From NCBI GenBank assembly GCA_964019135.1, contig OZ025263.1, positions 26,163,639-26,227,638 of the forward strand: 64,000 nucleotides of DNA, given 5' to 3'. Below, piece after piece: positions 59,306 to 64,000 of this stretch. A program made the translations under genes and the position numbers. The notes under the pieces were generated by a model, which ran no database searches, was not told where the DNA came from, and worked only from the letters and a program-made list of their open reading frames with translations. Each line of letters starts with the position of its first letter. Position 1 is the stretch's first letter. Origin of the DNA: Arenicola marina. Its lineage: Eukaryota > Annelida > Polychaeta > Arenicolidae.

Positions 59306-62300
59306 ATATTATGTTGGTGCATGTAGGCTGGTACCGGGCCTCATATATTGTGTTGGTGCATGTAGGCTGGTACCGGGCCTCTCACATTGTGTTGGTGCAT
59401 GTAGGATGGTACCGGTCCTCATATATTGTGTTGGTGCATGTAGGCTGGTACCGGGCCTCATATAGTGTGTTGGTGCATGTAGGCTGGTACCGGCCTCATA
59501 TATTGTGTTGGTGCATGTAGGCTGGTACCGGGCCTCATATATTGTGTTGGTGCATGTTGGCAGGTACCGGGCCTCGCACATTGTGTTGGTGCATGTAGGC
59601 TGGTACCGGGCCTCATATATTGTGTTGGTGCATGTAGGCAGGTACCGGGCCTCGCACATTGTGTTGGTGCATGTAGGCTGGTACCGGGCCTCATATATTG
59701 TGTTGGTGCATGTAGGCTGGTACCGGGCCTCGCACATTGTGTTGGTGCATGTAGGCTGGTACCGGGCCTCATATATTGTGTTAGTGCATGTAGGCTGGTA
59801 CCGGGCCTCACATTTTGTGTTCGTGCATGTAGGCTGGTACAGGGCCTGACATATTGCGTTCCTGCATGTAGGCTGGTACTGGGCCTCACATATTGCGTTC
59901 CTGCATGTAGCCTGGTACCGCACCTCACATATTGTCTTCCTGCATGTAGGCTGGTACCGCACCTCACATATTGTCTTCTTGCATGTAGGCTGGTACCGGG
60001 CCTCATATATTGTGTTCGTGCAAGTAGCCTTGTACCGGACCTCACATATTGTCTTCCTGCATGTAGGCTGGTACCGGGCCTCACATTTTGTGTTCGTGCA
60101 TGTAGGATGGTACAGGGCCTCACATATTGTGTTCCTGCATGTAGGCTGGTACTGGGCCTCACATATTGTGTTCCTGCATGTAGCCCGGTTACGGACCTCA
60201 CATATTGTGTTTCTGCATGTAGGCTGGTACCGGGCCTCATATATTGTGTTCGTGCATGTAGGCTGGTACCAGGCCTCACATATTGTGTTCCTGCATGTAG
60301 GCTGGTACAGGGCTTCACATATTGTGTTCCTGCATGTTGGCTGGTACCGGGCCTCACATTTTGTGTTCGTGCATGTAGGCTGGTACCGGGCCTCACATAT
60401 TGCGTTCCTGCATGTAGCGTGGTACCGGGCCTCACATATTGTGTTCGTGCATGTAGGCTGGTACAGGGCTTCACATATTGTGGTCCTGCATGTAGGCTGG
60501 TACCCGACCTCGCATATTGTGTTCGTGCATGTAGGCTGGTACCGGACCTCACATATTGTGTTCCTGCATGTAGGCTGGTACCGGGCCTCATATATTGTGT
60601 TCGTGCATGTAGGCTGGTACCTGGCCTCACATAGTGTGTTCGTGCATGTGGTTTGGTACCGGGCCTCACATATTGTGTTCGTGCAGGTAGGCTGGTACCG
60701 GGCCTCACATAGTGTGTTCGTGCATGTGGGCTGGCACCAGGCCTCACATATTGTGTTCCTGCATGTAACCTGGTACCGGGCCTCACATATTGTGTTCGCG
60801 CGCGTAGGCTGGTACCGGGCCTCATATATTGTGTTGGTGCATGTAGGCTGGTACCGGGCCTCATATATTGTGTTGGTGCATGTAGGCTGGTGCCGAGCCT
60901 CACATATTGTGTTCGTGCGTGTAGTCTGGTACCGGGCCTCACATATTGTGTTCGTGCATGTAGGCTGGTACCGGACCTCACATATTGTGTTCCTGCATGT
61001 AGGCTGGTACCGGGCCTCATATATTGTGTTCGTGCATGTAGGCTGGTACCTGGCCTCACATATTGTGTTCCTGCATGTAGGCTGGTACCGAGCCTCATAT
61101 ATTGTGTTCGTGCATGTAGGCTGGTACCTGGCCTCACATAGTGTGTTCGTGCATGTGGGCTGGTACCGGGCATCACATATTGTGTTCCTGCATGTAGGCT
61201 GGTACCGGGCCTCACATAGTGTGTTCGTGCATGTGGGCTGGTACCAGGCCTCACATATTGTGTTCCAGCATGCAACCTGGTACCAGGCCTCACATATTGT
61301 GTTCGCGCGTGTAGGCTGGTACCGGGCCTCATATATTGTGTTGGTGCATGTAGGCTGGTACCGGGCCTCGCACATTGTGTTGGTGCATGTAGGCTGGTAC
61401 CGGGCCTCATATATTGTGTTGGTGCATGTAGGCTGGTACCGGGCCTCACATATTGTGTTCGTGCATGTAGGCTGGTACAGGGCCTCACATATTGTGTTCC
61501 TGCATGTAGGCTCGTACTGGGCCTCACATATTGCGTTCCTGCATGTAGCCTGGTACCGCACCTCACATATTGTGTTCCTGCATGTAGGCTGGTACCGGGA
61601 CTCATTGATTGTGTTCGTGCATGTAGCCTGGCACCGGACCTCACATATTGTGTTCGTGCATGTACGCTGGTACAGGGCTTCACATATTGTGTTCCTGCAT
61701 GTAGGCTGGTACCGGAACTCGCATATTGTGTTCGTGCATGTAGGCTAGTACCGGACCTCACATATTGTGTTCCTGCATGTATGCTGGTACCGGGCCTCAT
61801 ATATTGTGTTCGTGCATGTAGGCTGGTACCTGGCCTCACATAGTGTGTTCGTGCATGTGGGCTGGTACCGGGCCTCACATATTGTGTTCGTGCATGTAGG
61901 CTGGTACCGGGCCTCACATAGTGTGTTCGTGCATGTGGGCTGGTACCAGGCCTCACATATTGTGTTCCTGCATGTAACCTGGTACCGGGCCTCACATATT
62001 GTGTTCGCGCGTGTAGGCTGGTACCGGGCCTCATATATTGTGTTGGTGCATGTGGGCTGGTACCGGGCCTCGCACATTGTGCTGGGGCATGTAGGCTGGT
62101 ACCGGGCTTCATATATTGTGTTGGTGCATGTAGGCTGGTATCGGGCCTCGCACATTGTGTTGGTGCATGTAGGCTGGTACCGGGCCTCATATATTGCGTT
62201 GGTGCATGTAGGCTGGTACTGGGCCTCACATATTGTGTTCCTGCATGTAGCCTGGTACCGGACCTCACATATTGTGTTTCTGCATGTAGGCTGGTACCGG

Positions 62301-62815
62301 GCCTCACATAGTGTGTTCGTGCATGTGGGCTGGTACCAGGCCTCATATATTGTGTTCCTGCATGTAACCTGGTACCGGGCCTCACATATTGTGTTCGTGC
62401 GTGTAGGCTGGTACCGGGCCTCATATATTGTGTTCGTGCATGTCGGCTGGTACCGGGCCTTACATAGTGTGTTCGTGCATGTGGGCTGGTACCAGGCCTC
62501 ACATATTGTGTTCCTGCATGTAACCTGGTACCGGGCCTCACATATTGTGTTCGTGCGTGTAGGCTGGTACCGGGCCTCACATAGTGTGTTCGTGCATGTG
62601 GGCTGGTACCAGGCCTCATATATTGTGTTCCTGCATGTAACCTGGTACCGGGCCTCACATATTGTGTTCGTGCGTGTAGGCTGGTACCGGGCCTCATATA
62701 TTGTGTTCGTGCATGTCGGCTGGTACCGGGCCTCACATAGTGTGTTCGTGCATGTAGGCTGGTACTGGGCCTCACATATTGTGTTCGTGCATGTAGGCTG
62801 GTACCGGACCCCGCG
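59306..62815. repeat. 39-bp satellite, about 90 copies
   Basis: Unit TGTTSGTGCATGTAGGCTGG followed by TACCGGGCCTCAYATATTG. Nearly every copy carries GGTACC. Variants (TTGGTGC, TTCGTGC, TTCCTGC; ATATATTG, ACATAGTG; GCGCGTGTAGG) recur in ordered groups, so there is higher-order structure. Since 39 is a multiple of 3 and stops are rare, several frames are open on both strands (up to 1105 codons on the minus strand). They shift where units lose a base, for example near 59492. Confidence 0.95.
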
Positions 62816-63672
62816 TCAGGATATCCTCTATACCTGAAACAGCTGACTTGTATTTAATCATATCTGGAAGACTCGTGGTGGCTATATATGCGACTGGCTA
62901 TCATGAGGGACCAACATATCCAATCAGATAAGAAGTGCACTAACGGATGCTCCGCGGATAACCTTAACATTGTGACGTCACTATATACAATGATACCAAA
63001 AGGTATTTCGTTTCTGGGCGTACAATTGTTATACTCAGTGTAGCAGTGTTATGCTGTATCTTAATCAATAATCAATTAACCAATCGAGAGACAAACCTTT
63101 CCACAACAAGCTACAAAATCAATGCATTTTGTCTATCACGGTAACGGACCGCATTATATGGTTCTAAGTCCCATATCTCCAGACACAATACAGATGTACA
63201 TACATAGTATACAAACACCACATGTACTTTATGCCTCTCCCCAACGTAACATACATCTAATATAACCATCTAAAGCATTATTTATATGCGAATACAGAAA
63301 TGAAATCCATTTGAAGAGTATTTAGGATCCAATGCATATCAAAAGCATCCATTTCGTTACTGCCAAAGTAACCGAGAAATGAATTCGAAATGAATTTGAA
63401 AATTATGTTATTTGCGAACTACAGTTTTGACATCGAGCGAGGTTAAATACATATAGCTGTTTAAAGTAAACCCCTCCTTCTTTTGCAAATAATACGGAGG
63501 TCAAAGAAAAGCATAACGCAGCCTGAACATCCACCGGAGCCTTTCGCGACCCTAGCACCGCTGAGGTCAACCGTGAAGTTCGCAGTTGTGTGATGCATGG
63601 CATGTGAGGACGTACCTGCGTGTCTCTGATGGCGGAGTGATATTTTTATATATAAGATATGAACCAATGCTT
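62816..63672. other. No gene firmly recognised
   Basis: AT-rich sequence. A minus-strand donor-like ACGCAG|GTACGT lies at about 63616 and could end a small exon in 63617-63650. Confidence 0.35.
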
Positions 63673-63674
63673 AC

Positions 63675-63692
63675 CGGGCGTGGGTACCGGGG
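63675..63692 (-). other. Possible 18-nt microexon
   Basis: On the minus strand TGTTTTGTTTCCAG precedes CCCCGGTACCCACGCCCG, which is followed by GTAAGC. Both splice sites are strong for their context. 18 nt would keep the frame. Confidence 0.3.
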
Positions 63693-64000
63693 CTGGAAAC
63701 AAAACAGAGACATGATTTAGTCAATTGGGTTGATTATGGGAATAATAACTCTGGCATCGAGAAATATGAGTCAGGTCTTCACTCAAATCTAACTCAGATG
63801 AGCTTGAGCAAATATATCCTCACCATTCAGCGGCTGGGTCATTATGTCAGACCAGAGACAAATTCGGCGAAAGAGGTTCGCCCGGAAATACGTAACTGAA
63901 TGTACTGACACTTATATACATATATTCAAAGCTTCCATACTTTGTTGAATGTACGATGGAAATATCGCAGTTGTTTCAAGTGTCACATGTCAACAATTTT
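63693..64000. other. No gene recognised to the window end
   Basis: No motif or repeat seen. Confidence 0.4.

Noticed and set aside
59309..62775. Frames of 750 and 1105 codons on the minus strand and 589 on the plus strand
   Set aside because: 39-bp satellite without stops; several frames are open at once and the codon content is dictated by the unit. Kept only as a finding to test.
59306..62815. CRISPR array
   Set aside because: Units are contiguous with no unique spacers, in an animal-type genome.

Overview
The window looks like nuclear DNA of an invertebrate animal. It is AT-rich, most of the sequence is repeats and retrotransposons, exons are short and bounded by GT/AG signals, and gypsy, CR1/jockey-type LINE and satellite sequences of metazoan type are abundant. 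No operon, ribosomal RNA, tRNA or CRISPR array was seen. A marine invertebrate such as a mollusc or lancelet fits the repeat families and the animal homologues I recall, but the species cannot be fixed from sequence alone.

Positions 1-52862 are a tandem segmental duplication. Units A (1-11841), B (11842-21042) and C (21043-33862) are nearly complete. D (33863-37408) is cut off after its first part, E (48153-51708) has only the later part, and F (51709-52862) is a diverged beginning. Each full unit carries, in order: a 5' non-coding module with a small LINE scrap and a (CA)n tract, a LINE insertion site (filled in A and C, empty in B and D), a conserved block with minus-strand splice-donor-like sites, a decayed minus-strand LINE (LINE-C), a decayed plus-strand LINE (LINE-B), a gypsy/PNMA-like gag fragment, and a large minus-strand terminal exon encoding a DcsG-like ATP-grasp ligase. 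Only unit B keeps that exon fully open. A and C share a nonsense codon and E is a remnant. Shared LINE, indels and mutation make A+B and C+D look like two copies of one 21-kb block.

Between D and E (37418-48152) lies a truncated minus-strand gypsy element: short 3' LTR, polypurine tract, pol C-terminus, a 2.4-kb array of 51-bp repeats inside the pol frame, integrase core, then RNase H and part of RT. A plus-strand LINE of 5.7 kb (41170-46888) is nested in its integrase with a 14-bp target duplication. The ORF1 of this LINE looks like coiled coil plus RRM followed by a UPF0029/IMPACT-like domain, which I regard as the most unusual element in the window.

From 52863 to 64000 the sequence is not part of the array. 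It holds two or three candidate minus-strand exons (a Cys-rich exon at 52970-53120, a GVYEL/WW-type extracellular-looking exon at about 58968-59185, a possible 18-nt microexon at 63675-63692) separated by at least six different tandem repeats. The largest is a 3.5-kb satellite of 39-bp units at 59306-62815 that is open in several frames on both strands. Very long open frames in the 39-bp and 51-bp arrays should not be taken as genes without transcript evidence.
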